Shown here: positions 52,118 through 61,197 of the stretch, piece by piece
How the letters are laid out: every line of letters begins with the position of its first letter
Numbering within the stretch: the stretch's first letter is position 1
Source of the DNA: Bacilli bacterium
Lineage (GTDB): Bacteria; Bacillota_I; Bacilli_A; RFN20; CAG-288
Assembly: GCA_022652945.1 (NCBI GenBank)
Contig: JALCRV010000004.1
Coordinates: forward strand, 62,001-126,000
Reading direction: 5' to 3'
Length of the DNA: 64,000 nucleotides
Notes under the pieces: model-generated
What the model saw: only the letters and a program-made list of their open reading frames with translations
Databases searched by the model: none
Told to the model about the DNA's origin: nothing
Made by a program: the position numbers and the translations under genes

Positions 52118-52459
52118 ATGTACTGCCCTAAATGCAACGCTTCGATTCCCGACGATTCAAATATCTGCCCTTACTGCGGTTATCCGATTAGAACAGTTTA
52201 CCCTGCCGAGAACGAAAGCGAAAAGAAAGAAGTCGTTTACGTAAGCGCTCCTTCCCATGATTACCACGCCATCGCCATCCTCGCTTTGGTCTTCGGTATC
52301 CTCGGGGGTGTCTTAGGTCTGATCTTCGCTATCATCGGCTTAGTGAATAGCGATGATGAGAGCGATCGGAATATGTGCAAAATCGGTCTAGGAGCCTTTA
52401 TCTTCTGGGTCGTCGCCTATTTAGTTATCGTCTTTATAAGAATCGGAGTTGCCGCTTAG
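52118..52459 (+). CDS. Zinc-ribbon protein with two membrane segments (DUF4190-like)
   Basis: The start is the ATG at 52118 after AGGGAGGA; a longer frame from 52082 lacks a site. The 113-residue product opens with a zinc ribbon CPKC-(x)-CPYC (about 3-22), a short acidic linker, then two hydrophobic helices with GGVLGLIFAIIGL. Such small proteins are common in Firmicutes; the function is unknown. Confidence 0.8.
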   Translation: MYCPKCNASIPDDSNICPYCGYPIRTVYPAENESEKKEVVYVSAPSHDYHAIAILALVFGILGGVLGLIFAIIGLVNSDDESDRNMCKIGLGAFIFWVVAYLVIVFIRIGVAA

Positions 52460-52473
52460 TCAATTATCTTATC

Positions 52474-52508
52474 AAGGCCGGGCAATCTATCTTCTCCCGG
52501 CCTTTTTC
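52474..52508 (+). terminator. Terminator of the zinc-ribbon gene
   Basis: AAGGCCGGG (52474-52482) pairs with CCCGGCCTT (52496-52504), followed by TTT. Confidence 0.85.
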
Positions 52509-52516
52509 AATCCACG

Positions 52517-52551
52517 AAAAAAGGCTTCTAAGGTTTAAGCCTAGAAGCCTT
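52517..52551 (-). terminator. Terminator of the large secreted repeat protein gene
   Basis: On the minus strand AAGGCTTCTA and TAGAAGCCTT (52551-52521) form a 10-bp stem, followed by a run of T (from 52522 down to 52517). Confidence 0.85.
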
Positions 52552-52563
52552 CTAGTCAGATAA

Positions 52564-55500
52564 TTAACGAGCGATGAAGAAGAAAGCGGAAGGAGCGGAA
52601 GAGCCAGCGTAGAACGTCGCTGACTGCCCGTTATCGTTGACCTTACGGCCAGTGATGATCTTTAATAACTTCGTTTTGGTGACTTCGATCGAAGTGACCT
52701 GGTAGTCGGTGAGGTTCTTAGTAGCATCGTTAGCTAACCAAGCCGCGACGTACTCATTGTAACGAGTCATATTCTCGCTCGCGGCGATGTTATTCCAAGC
52801 CGTGAGAGAGACTTCGATATCGATAAGACCTAAAGCGGTCATGATCTTATTATCATCTCCGCCGCCTTTGACCACCAATTCAGTGAGGTTATTATCCTCA
52901 TCGTGGATTAAGCTGACCAAAGCGTTATCGAAGGACATCAGGTTAATCGAGATGATCTTATTAAGAGCGACATCGAGCGCGTAAGTCTTAGTCGAAGCGG
53001 TGTAGACCGCCGAATTGACATACTGGGAATAATCCTTGGAAATCGTCACATCCGAGGAAGTGGTCGAACCTAACCCAGCCGCGTTGAGCTTATCATAAAG
53101 GGTACCTAAGATCAGCCCGTTGCCGCCGATTGCCGACTCCAGATTCAAGGAGAAGTCGACGACGTAGTAGAAGATATTCTTCAAGACTTCATCGGTCGTC
53201 AGATGGAAGTTCTTGGAATAGTAATTAGTCGAACCGCCATCATCGTTTCTGGTCTGGCAGACATAAGCCCCCGCATCATCGATAAAGTACTCAGTGCAGT
53301 AGAAGCCTTTCTTGGTAATATCGGTAGAAGTGGTATTATTCAAAGCCAGATAAGCGTGCGTCTTGCCATCTTCAACTAAGATGTGAGCGGTGCAGTAAGT
53401 CTTCATGGCGGAGATGGAGAATAAGCTCATCACCGCTCCCAGATTGAACACACCGTGCAGTTCGAAGTAGTTGACCTCGGTGGTCTTTAAGCCCATCTTC
53501 ACGAGGAGTTTAAGATTATCAAGATCGATGAACTTCGACTTATTCGCATCCGTATAGGCCATATAAGTCGGATTGACGGAAGTATCGTAAGCTCTTAAAT
53601 CCAAGGTGGCCTTGATCAGCATGCCATCATAAGGCAGTTCAAGGTAAGCCTGGGTGATCGAATCGGTGGTCGGATCGTAAGTGAACTTCACCGTCATCAG
53701 ATTAGTATTCCCTTCGATAGTGGCGACCGACTTATCGAAGAAAGCCGGATTGACTTTCATCGTCAAGGTCGTATCGGTGATATCGATCTCCGGAATCAGA
53801 TTATTAACAATCAAGGAATAATCCTGGTTCTTGATCGCCGCCATAATCGGGAGAGAATCAGTCGCGGACTGCAGCTGTTTCACATACTTATTCAACAGAT
53901 TCGTCTCATCCATATTTTTAACCTGATCGATGATATCGAGCACGGTCTGATTATGGAGGACTAAGTGCATATGATCGTTATATTCAGCGACGGTCTCACC
54001 TTCTTTTTCACCATTTAAGGTGATGGTGGAATAGCCGAATTCAATCTTATGCTGAGTCGCATCGGATTCCTTGACGGTCAACTGACCAGCTCCGGAAAGA
54101 TCTTCTTTCGACTTAATTCCCGTATTGACGTTAGCTAAGCCGCTGATCGAAGTAGTCTTGGAATCCTTAGTTAAGGAAGCATCGACTCCGACTTGGAACT
54201 TATCCAAAGTATTCGGCAGATTGATAAACGACTGAATCGGATGATCGAGGCAAGTATAAGAAGCTAACTCACTCGCCGGTTTCTTAAAGGAAGCGAAGTC
54301 CTTCAGCTTCAGATCGAAGTTAATAGAATTCGAATCGAAGGAGAAGCCTTTAATCGAAAGATCGGTAATCGAAGAATCATCGGTATCGACTTCAATCGTC
54401 GCAGCGGTGATCTTATCTTTCAAAGAAGTATTCTGGAAGATATAAGGGATATTCAAGACAATCAGCATCTTATTCGGATCCATATTATCTTTATCAATCG
54501 AGATAAATGATTCTAAAGGTCTGATATATCCGCCTTTAATCGCATCGAGATCCGCCTTTAAGACCGCGGAATTCTTAATCCCGTTAATCACTTCATCCAT
54601 CGCCCCGAAGGAGAGAGAAGAACTGACGCCCGTCTTCTCCTGAGCTAAGGAATAAATCGAACCGATCTCCGCTCCGGAGACATAGTTCTTAAAGTTAGTA
54701 TCGTAGGAGAAATAAAGGCTCTGATCTTGATAGCAGGCATCAAAATCATGGATGGCCCCACCCTTATTCTGGGCTTGGAGCGCCGTATCCAAAGACTGCA
54801 TGGACAGATGATAATCGCCAAACTTCTTCTCCGAGAAAGCCGTAGCGGAAGTATCAAAGCCAGTTAAATCGCCATCGATCGCCCCGGATAGGACATAAGA
54901 AGTCCCGGCCTTGGTGGAAATATCCATCGAATAAGCCGTCGAGAACTGCTTAGCCTTCACAATCGAGGAAATGCTCTTATAAAGCGGAACGATCGCTTTG
55001 TAATCTTTATAGGAATTAGTATCGATATTATCGATGCCAGCGAAAGAAGCGAACTTCAGATCAAAATCGAAATTGAACTTTTGATATTGCAGATTAGAGA
55101 GGCTGATCTTCGTGAAAGTCCCATCTTCCAAGGTCTCGATCTTCGCGGTGATATCATAATCACCTAAAGCGAAAGCCGAAGCGTTGATCACGAAGGAAAT
55201 CCCGGTATTATCAATCACGAAATCCTTGATAATCCCCTCCGGGACATCATACCCGTTGGAGAATAGATTCTTCAAGATCGTCAAAGTCGAATTGGCTTCA
55301 CTAGTCACCCCTTCCAAGGTCGAAGAGGACATCTCATCAGAAACTGAAGAGAACACATCGCTTAAAGAAGCCTGGCTGACCTTGCCCTTGAAGAGCTGGT
55401 TAATCTGCATATACAAAGTCGAATCCATAAAGTAGACAGCGGCGGAGTTGGTGTTGTTATTGATGCCCTGGTCATCGATCTTGACCTGATACTTACCCTT

Positions 55501-56538
55501 AGTGACATCTGAACTCACCCCGGTAAGATCACCGTTCATTCCGATTGTGATATCGTGCTCCGGAATCGAACCATCATCGGTCGTCAGACGGAAATTCATC
55601 TGGGCGCCGAAGTTCTTCTTTTTAGCGAAATCAGCGATGGTCGAGCAAAGAGAAGAAGCGGTCTTATTAACGGTATCAATTCCGACATAAGAAGATTTCT
55701 CAGCCTCGGTCATATCTACGTAAGCGCCTTTTTCAGCCATGGAGACATTGATGCCGAGACCGACATTCAATTTATCGTTAATAGTAATAAGCCCGTTATT
55801 GATCACACCGACATAAGTCAGGAAATAATTCTTATCGCACTTTAAGACCAGATTAAGATCCTTTAAAGTAGTCGAGCCGAAAGTCAAAGAGCCCATCGGA
55901 ATCGCATATTCCCAGCCCTCGCTGGTCTGAGTCTCATCGGCATTGCCGATCGCGCTTAAGATCGGCTTAAGCATATCCTCAAGCTTTTCAGTCTGGATAT
56001 CGATCTTCGGAGTCCCTAAGCCCAAATCAGCAAACTCGTTATAAATATCTAAGACGGTCGAATAAGCTGAATTGACCTGAAGAGAATACTTCTTATCTAA
56101 GTAATTGAAATAAACGTAATCGTTATTCTCGTAAAGGACCTTTAAAGACTGATCGATTCCGGTGTACTTTACGTTAACGTTAGCCTTGAACTTAAAGCCA
56201 TCCGTATTCGAAAGATCGACTTCGGTCTCTGAAAGATTGAGTTTAACTGTATCCTTGATCTCCGGAGTCTTCAAGCTGACAAAGCCCGAAGAAATACGGA
56301 AATCTCTGGAATTCATGGCATTCTTAATAACCTTAGCTAACCCGGAATCCTCCGTTAAGGACTCATTGCCCGACCAGAAGAAGTCAGAGGATTGAGAGCT
56401 GGTAGCAGAAGAGGAGGAAGTCTCCCCGGCCTTCTTAGTAGCACCCGTAGAAGACGAACCTTCCAAAGCGTAAGTGACCGACCCCGCCAAGGTGGCCGCC
56501 AGGATACCGACTAAGCAGTAAGTAAATGATTTTCTCAT
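52564..56538 (-). CDS. 1324-residue secreted repeat-domain protein
   Basis: It starts with a signal peptide or anchor helix (about 8-25) and a Ser/Thr-rich linker to about 55. The remainder looks like repeated beta-rich modules of roughly 220-270 residues, beginning near 80, 313, 535, 780 and 1050. Each contains pieces such as GxxxGDLTG, YLDKK- or YFMDSTLYMQI-type strands and acidic turns. The build recalls LolA/LppX-like half-barrels, but I cannot assign a family. It follows the 56557-57735 gene by 18 bp in an operon, suggesting a secreted complex. Its own terminator ends the transcript. Confidence 0.82.
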   Translation of the reverse strand: MRKSFTYCLVGILAATLAGSVTYALEGSSSTGATKKAGETSSSSATSSQSSDFFWSGNESLTEDSGLAKVIKNAMNSRDFRISSGFVSLKTPEIKDTVKLNLSETEVDLSNTDGFKFKANVNVKYTGIDQSLKVLYENNDYVYFNYLDKKYSLQVNSAYSTVLDIYNEFADLGLGTPKIDIQTEKLEDMLKPILSAIGNADETQTSEGWEYAIPMGSLTFGSTTLKDLNLVLKCDKNYFLTYVGVINNGLITINDKLNVGLGINVSMAEKGAYVDMTEAEKSSYVGIDTVNKTASSLCSTIADFAKKKNFGAQMNFRLTTDDGSIPEHDITIGMNGDLTGVSSDVTKGKYQVKIDDQGINNNTNSAAVYFMDSTLYMQINQLFKGKVSQASLSDVFSSVSDEMSSSTLEGVTSEANSTLTILKNLFSNGYDVPEGIIKDFVIDNTGISFVINASAFALGDYDITAKIETLEDGTFTKISLSNLQYQKFNFDFDLKFASFAGIDNIDTNSYKDYKAIVPLYKSISSIVKAKQFSTAYSMDISTKAGTSYVLSGAIDGDLTGFDTSATAFSEKKFGDYHLSMQSLDTALQAQNKGGAIHDFDACYQDQSLYFSYDTNFKNYVSGAEIGSIYSLAQEKTGVSSSLSFGAMDEVINGIKNSAVLKADLDAIKGGYIRPLESFISIDKDNMDPNKMLIVLNIPYIFQNTSLKDKITAATIEVDTDDSSITDLSIKGFSFDSNSINFDLKLKDFASFKKPASELASYTCLDHPIQSFINLPNTLDKFQVGVDASLTKDSKTTSISGLANVNTGIKSKEDLSGAGQLTVKESDATQHKIEFGYSTITLNGEKEGETVAEYNDHMHLVLHNQTVLDIIDQVKNMDETNLLNKYVKQLQSATDSLPIMAAIKNQDYSLIVNNLIPEIDITDTTLTMKVNPAFFDKSVATIEGNTNLMTVKFTYDPTTDSITQAYLELPYDGMLIKATLDLRAYDTSVNPTYMAYTDANKSKFIDLDNLKLLVKMGLKTTEVNYFELHGVFNLGAVMSLFSISAMKTYCTAHILVEDGKTHAYLALNNTTSTDITKKGFYCTEYFIDDAGAYVCQTRNDDGGSTNYYSKNFHLTTDEVLKNIFYYVVDFSLNLESAIGGNGLILGTLYDKLNAAGLGSTTSSDVTISKDYSQYVNSAVYTASTKTYALDVALNKIISINLMSFDNALVSLIHDEDNNLTELVVKGGGDDNKIMTALGLIDIEVSLTAWNNIAASENMTRYNEYVAAWLANDATKNLTDYQVTSIEVTKTKLLKIITGRKVNDNGQSATFYAGSSAPSAFFFIAR

Positions 56539-56556
56539 AAGGATAAATCCTTTCTA

Positions 56557-57735
56557 TCAAGCAGCTGGATATAGATCCAAGCCGTTAAAAACTGTGTCTG
56601 CAATGTCCGGAACCTTGACCTCGACGGTCTTATCTCCGGAAACGAAGCTCGAAGAAGCGGAACGGAAGTAGTACTGTGTCATCTCCTGGGTCGCGGACGA
56701 ATTGATGAAGGAGACCTTAACGCTGTACTTATCGGAGAAATGAGAACTGATAAGCCCCAAATCCTCACCTAGCTCGAAAGTCAACTTGCTGGAGGTGAAG
56801 CTCGGATAGGAAGCTAAGTTCCCCGTTTTCTTCATTTGGACCGAGTAATAGGAATTAGCCGTCTGGGGATCTAAATCGAACTCCAGATGGTAACCTTGCT
56901 CAGTCTTCGTAAAAGAAGAAGTCAACACCGTCGAAGCGAAAAGAGAATAAACTACGACTCCATCAACGAAGTGCTTGGTGGTGTCTTTACTCTGGGTGTA
57001 GACTTCAGCATCATCGGTAAGGTATTTATCCGGGATGGGAGTTACAGCGGAAGTGGAGACATCGCTACAGTAGTAAGCGCCTTTATTCAGCTTTCCGTAA
57101 GTCTGGATATAGTCGTCGTAGGAATAGACCTCAGTCGGCTTAATCCCCTCCGCCGCCCAATCGGAAGCATGTTTGCATTCGTAGGCGGTGACGTTTCCGT
57201 CTTTCTTATCGTAGAAGCGGAAGGCGGTATCGATATGGATCAAAGTCGAATTAGTCGCCGAGATATTCTGATTGAAGACGGCTTCAGGTGAGGAATAAGT
57301 TCCCGACTGAATGTCCGATTCAACCCCGGAAGAAATAACCACGGCTTTCCCGACTGTCAGAGCATAAGGGGAAGAGGACTGAAGATAAGAAGCGTACTGA
57401 TAGATGAGGTAGGGCTTATCCTTATAGTCTTCAAGGATGGTGCCTTTATCCAAGGAAGCTTTGACCAACTTCGCTTTCTGAGCGGGAGTCGTATTGTCGT
57501 TATTATCGTTAACCGGGAGGTTAATCGATCCGACATCGGGGTGATTGTTCCTATAAAGAAGAATGCCACCGATCGCTCCAAGCCCCGCGGAGACTACACC
57601 GATACAGCAAGCGACGATCACCGTCTTTCGCTGTCTTTGGCGCAGAGTCAACGACTTAGCTTTCTTTTGGGATTTGACACCCGATTCTGAAGATGCGGGT
57701 TTCACTTCCTCACTCGTCTGATTCTTATTGTCCAT
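56557..57735 (-). CDS. Single-pass anchored extracytoplasmic protein
   Basis: 392 residues. A cytoplasmic charged N-terminus (about 1-35) precedes one membrane helix (VIVACCIGVVSAGLGAIGGILL). The extracytoplasmic part is Ser/Thr/Asp rich with no recognised family. It is translated just before the large repeat protein, so it probably helps anchor or export it. Confidence 0.75.
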   Translation of the reverse strand: MDNKNQTSEEVKPASSESGVKSQKKAKSLTLRQRQRKTVIVACCIGVVSAGLGAIGGILLYRNNHPDVGSINLPVNDNNDNTTPAQKAKLVKASLDKGTILEDYKDKPYLIYQYASYLQSSSPYALTVGKAVVISSGVESDIQSGTYSSPEAVFNQNISATNSTLIHIDTAFRFYDKKDGNVTAYECKHASDWAAEGIKPTEVYSYDDYIQTYGKLNKGAYYCSDVSTSAVTPIPDKYLTDDAEVYTQSKDTTKHFVDGVVVYSLFASTVLTSSFTKTEQGYHLEFDLDPQTANSYYSVQMKKTGNLASYPSFTSSKLTFELGEDLGLISSHFSDKYSVKVSFINSSATQEMTQYYFRSASSSFVSGDKTVEVKVPDIADTVFNGLDLYPAA

Positions 57736-58001
57736 AAACCTCTTATTTCCCTTGCGGGTACAAATAAAATCTAAAACCCATTAAGAAGGCAAGTCAACGA
57801 AGGAATCGTTTTTTTACGACACCGGCCATTCACTGTCCTAAAAAGGATAGGGTTTTATGTGTGGACAATGATAATATTGTAATAGTTAGAGCACTAAAAA
57901 AAGTCTATTTGTAAGCCCCAAGATACTTTATGAATATACGACACTTTTCAAAAATACCTTTTTTCTTCGATATTTTCTTCACTTGAAGCAGTTCAAAGAA
58001 A
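57736..58001. other. Intergenic stretch with the promoter region of the anchored-protein operon
   Basis: Contains a near-palindrome CAATGATAATATTG (57867-57880) and a short CCTAAAAAGGATAGG hairpin. No gene. The -10 and -35 could not be assigned with confidence. Confidence 0.45.
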
Positions 58002-58022
58002 AAGAGGCCTTCTAAGCCTCTT
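57992..58022 (-). terminator. Terminator of the lipid kinase gene
   Basis: On the minus strand AAGAGGC (58022-58016) pairs with GCCTCTT (58008-58002), followed by TTTCTTTG. It lies about 30 bp after the stop. Confidence 0.7.
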
Positions 58023-58051
58023 ATATAAGAAAAACAAGTCTTAAATAAAGC

Positions 58052-58975
58052 CTAATCTTCTGAGGGGATAACTAAAGGCAAAGCGGAAGGAAGAATCTCG
58101 GCTGTCAGATGATCAGTTAAAAAGACTTCTCCATCGATCGCGTAAGGGACTTGTTCATCCGACCAGAATTCGACTTTATGGCATTTACGATAGATCACGA
58201 CATCGCTGACCTTTGGGGAGGAGACATGTTCACCCGAGCGGAACAGTTTCATAAAATTTGCTACTTTGGTTTTTCTCACTCTTTTAATCAAGCAGACATC
58301 GATTAAGCCATCATCGATTTTCGCTTCTGGGCAGCAAAGAAAACCCCCGCCGTAACAATATCCGTTACCGATTGCAATCAATAAGGTTTCCCCTTTAAAG
58401 ACTTCTTCCCCGTCGAAACTGACTTTCATATACTGATGGATCCTTCCAAGGATGGTTGTAAAAGCGGAAATCCGATAAGCGGTCGGACCGGAGACGAAAG
58501 GCAGGTTTTTATACTTCAGCATATTGTAAGTCACCTTGCCGTCAAATCCGGCGTTGGTGATATTAGCGCAGTATTTATCGCCGATCTTTAAGATATCGAT
58601 TCTCTTAGTTTGTCCTCTTATCGCCTTATCTAAATCACAGAATCTAGCGAGATCATGGAAATTCTTAGCGAAATCATTCCCGCTGCCGGAAGCGAAGCAA
58701 TCAACCTCGGCATTCTCGTGTCCGATAGCTCCATTTACAACATCGTAAAGAGTTCCGTCTCCCCCGCAGGCGTAAAAGCGAATCTTTTCAGTCGAAGGGT
58801 GATTATTTAAATATTCTTTAACGAATCTTTGAGCATCAGCTTTATATTGAGTCACATAGATCTCATAATCTATTTTTCCGTCGTACGACTTAAGTTTCTC
58901 CCTGATTTCGGGCGAGTGGTCGTATTTCCCGGCTTTAGGATTAATCACGAAAACGTGTTTAAGGGTATCCAACAT
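58052..58975 (-). CDS. Diacylglycerol kinase-family lipid kinase
   Basis: 307 residues. The DAGK catalytic pattern is seen: VINPKAGK near 10-17, the nucleotide loop GGDGTLYDVVNG near 74-85, and CFASGSGNDFAKN near 93-105. IDGEVF near 284 completes the C-terminal beta-sandwich. It phosphorylates diacylglycerol or a related lipid at the inner membrane. TATAAT at 58990-58985 is only 9 nt before the ATG and no ribosome site is evident, so its mRNA is probably nearly leaderless. Confidence 0.9.
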   Translation of the reverse strand: MLDTLKHVFVINPKAGKYDHSPEIREKLKSYDGKIDYEIYVTQYKADAQRFVKEYLNNHPSTEKIRFYACGGDGTLYDVVNGAIGHENAEVDCFASGSGNDFAKNFHDLARFCDLDKAIRGQTKRIDILKIGDKYCANITNAGFDGKVTYNMLKYKNLPFVSGPTAYRISAFTTILGRIHQYMKVSFDGEEVFKGETLLIAIGNGYCYGGGFLCCPEAKIDDGLIDVCLIKRVRKTKVANFMKLFRSGEHVSSPKVSDVVIYRKCHKVEFWSDEQVPYAIDGEVFLTDHLTAEILPSALPLVIPSED

Positions 58976-59027
58976 ACTTTTTTAATTATACATTGTTCCA
59001 AAGCAAAAAACGGACAATCGCAAATTA

Positions 59028-59058
59028 TTGACTTAAACTTAACTTTAAGTCATATAAT
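59028..59058 (+). promoter_or_regulatory. MerR-type promoter of the flavodoxin operon
   Basis: TTGACT (59028-59033) and TATAAT (59053-59058) are separated by 19 bp, longer than the usual 17. Between them lies the dyad GACTTAAA-CTTAAC-TTTAAGTC (59030-59051). The overlong spacer with a central dyad is the MerR hallmark; the MerR gene in this operon is the obvious regulator. Confidence 0.85.
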
Positions 59059-59078
59059 GCAGAAAGAGGTATATCAAA

Positions 59079-59606
59079 ATGGATTTCCAGAATAAAAAGG
59101 TCTTAGTGGTCTATTTCTCCCGCGCCGGAAAGAATTATCTAAGCGGCAGAATCATCAGCTTAAGGGTCGGCAATACGGAGCAGCTCGCCAAAATTATCGC
59201 TAGCCAGACCGGCGGTGATTTATTTAAAGTGGAAAGAAAAGAAGCTTACGATGATGACTATTACCGCTGCACGGAAGAAGCGAAAAAAGAGCAGGACGAA
59301 AAAGCCCGCCCGGCTTTAAAAGAACATATGAAAGATCTTTCTTCTTACGATATTATCTTCCTCGGCTCTCCTGATTGGTGGTCTTCTCTGCCGATGCCTT
59401 TATTTACTTTCATCGAAGAAAATAAACGCTTGGAAGGAAAAGAAGTCTATCCTTTTATTACCCATGAAGGTTCTGGGATGGGACATATCTTAAACGATTT
59501 AAAAAAGGAATGTCCGAAAGCGATCATTCACGATGGTTTAGCGATCCAAGGCAGCTATGTCATGGATTCAGCTACAGTCGTCAGAGACTGGTTAAAGTCT
59601 TTATAA
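59079..59606 (+). CDS. Flavodoxin-like protein
   Basis: 175 residues. The FMN phosphate loop is YFSRAGKN near 13-20 (SRAG variant), with GSPDWWSSLPMPLFTF near 95-110 and THEGSGMGH near 127-135 as the other FMN loops. It resembles the short NAD(P)H-dependent flavodoxins (Flavodoxin_4). It is probably an electron carrier or flavin reductase under MerR control, with AAAGAGG before the ATG. Confidence 0.88.
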   Translation: MDFQNKKVLVVYFSRAGKNYLSGRIISLRVGNTEQLAKIIASQTGGDLFKVERKEAYDDDYYRCTEEAKKEQDEKARPALKEHMKDLSSYDIIFLGSPDWWSSLPMPLFTFIEENKRLEGKEVYPFITHEGSGMGHILNDLKKECPKAIIHDGLAIQGSYVMDSATVVRDWLKSL

Positions 59607-59657
59607 ATCATTTATCATAAAGTAAGAAGCAATCAGATAACTAAAAGGAGGAAACAC

Positions 59658-60032
59658 ATGACAATCGGTGAAGCTAGCGCCAAATATGACATCCCTTGTC
59701 CGACTTTGCGCTTTTATGAAAAAGAAGGACTGATTAAATCCCACCGCAAAAAATCGGGAATCAGAGACTATACCGAGGAAGATTGCCGTCAGATTGAGTT
59801 TGTTACCTGCATGCGTCATGCCGGACTCTCTATCGAGGCCTTAAAAGAATATCTCTCCCTTTTCGCTAAAGGGGATAAGACGATTCCTTTAAGAATCGAA
59901 CTGCTTAATAAACAAAAAGAAGAACTCCTGGAGAAAAAGCAAGCCATTGAAGCCTCCTTAGCAAGGCTGGAATATAAGATCTCTCATTATCAGGAAATCC
60001 TCCTGATGGAAAAAGGAAAGGAAACCAAATAA
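59658..60032 (+). CDS. MerR-family transcriptional regulator
   Basis: 124 residues. The N-terminal winged HTH reads TIGEASAKYDIPCPTLRFYEKEGLI, followed by a coiled-coil dimerisation helix (about 75-115) and no long effector domain. It is likely to bind the dyad at 59030-59051 and control its own operon. The signal is unknown; no conserved Cys effector set is evident apart from single Cys residues. AAAGGAGG precedes the ATG. Confidence 0.9.
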   Translation: MTIGEASAKYDIPCPTLRFYEKEGLIKSHRKKSGIRDYTEEDCRQIEFVTCMRHAGLSIEALKEYLSLFAKGDKTIPLRIELLNKQKEELLEKKQAIEASLARLEYKISHYQEILLMEKGKETK

Positions 60033-60033
60033 C

Positions 60034-60549
60034 ATGGAAAACGAATTTAAAGAAATCCGACCTGAAGAACTGAAAGATAATCCCTTTAAAATAATCGGCA
60101 AGGACTGGATGCTAATCACCGCCGGAAATAAAACTCACGCCAACGCCATGACCGCTTCCTGGGGCGGGATCGGAAGGCTCTGGGAAAAGGATGTCGTCTT
60201 TATCTTTGTCAGGCAGTCGAGATATACCAAGACTTTACTCGATCAGGAAAGCGGGTTCTCCTGCGCCTTCTTTGATCATCAGAAGTATCTAAAAGAGCTC
60301 GCTTATATGGGCTCCGCTTCTGGACGAGAAGAAGATAAGATCAAGAAAGCCGGATTCTCTTTATCTTTTGAAAAAGAGATTCCTTATCTTAACCAAGCCC
60401 GCCTCGTCTTTATCTGCTCAAAACTCTCGAAGTCTTCTTTATCGGAAGAGACGATCCTCGATAAGAAAATCCTTACCGATATTTACGGTGATAATGATTT
60501 CCATCATCTCTACGTCGGAGAAATCAAGAAAGTCCTGATTAAAGAATAA
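60034..60549 (+). CDS. Flavin reductase-like FMN-binding protein
   Basis: 171 residues of the flavin reductase-like domain family (split-barrel FMN binding), with ITAGNKTHANAMTASWGG near 30-47. It begins 1 bp after the MerR stop, completing a flavodoxin-MerR-flavin protein operon. It probably reduces free FMN/FAD or passes electrons to the flavodoxin. Confidence 0.85.
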   Translation: MENEFKEIRPEELKDNPFKIIGKDWMLITAGNKTHANAMTASWGGIGRLWEKDVVFIFVRQSRYTKTLLDQESGFSCAFFDHQKYLKELAYMGSASGREEDKIKKAGFSLSFEKEIPYLNQARLVFICSKLSKSSLSEETILDKKILTDIYGDNDFHHLYVGEIKKVLIKE

Positions 60550-60663
60550 ATAAAAGAAGAAACCGCCATTCCTTTAACTCCTTATTAAAAAAAGGAGATG
60601 ACTTTTTACCCTTTCAGGTCTTCTTTTTGGTGTTATAGTAAATTAAGAAAAGACAAAGAAGAC

Positions 60664-61179
60664 ATGAAAGCCATCAAAGCGGATCCGGAAATCGTCAATC
60701 TCATTATCTTAGAAGGCAAGGATATCTTCGCCTCAGCTAATATGCAAAAAGAAAAGATCTTCCCGATGCACGGGGGAGTCTCGACTTTTGAGCATTCGAT
60801 TTCGGTCGCTTACTACGCGGTCTATCTAGCCAAAAAGAAAAACAAGAAAATCGATACCCGCAGCGTCATCCGTGGAGCCCTCCTTCATGACTTTTTCCTT
60901 TACGATTGGCACGTCCATGCCAAATGGCATAAGCTTCACGGCTTCCGCCATGCCCGCTGGGCTTATCTGAACGCCAAAAAAGAATTCGAGTTGAATAAAA
61001 TCGAAGAGGACATCATCCTCAAGCATATGTTCCCTGTTAATCTAAGACTTCCTAAATACCGAGAAAGCATCTTAGTAGATTGGGCGGATAAAGTCTGCGC
61101 CCATTATGAAATCCATCATAATGCTCCTTTGATCTATATCGAAGAACTAGATACTAAGCCCATCTTAAAAGCGGCTTAA
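60664..61179 (+). CDS. HD-domain phosphohydrolase
   Basis: I use the ATG at 60664; a longer frame from 60598 spans the promoter (TATAGT). The 171-residue protein shows an HD pattern: GGVSTFEHSISVAYYA, then RGALLHDFFLYDWH (the HD pair), HGFRHARWA, and ILKHMFPVN. These metal ligands are those of HD phosphohydrolases. Substrate unknown, possibly a nucleotide. Confidence 0.85.
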   Translation: MKAIKADPEIVNLIILEGKDIFASANMQKEKIFPMHGGVSTFEHSISVAYYAVYLAKKKNKKIDTRSVIRGALLHDFFLYDWHVHAKWHKLHGFRHARWAYLNAKKEFELNKIEEDIILKHMFPVNLRLPKYRESILVDWADKVCAHYEIHHNAPLIYIEELDTKPILKAA

Positions 61180-61197
61180 TTTAACTTAAGATCAAGA

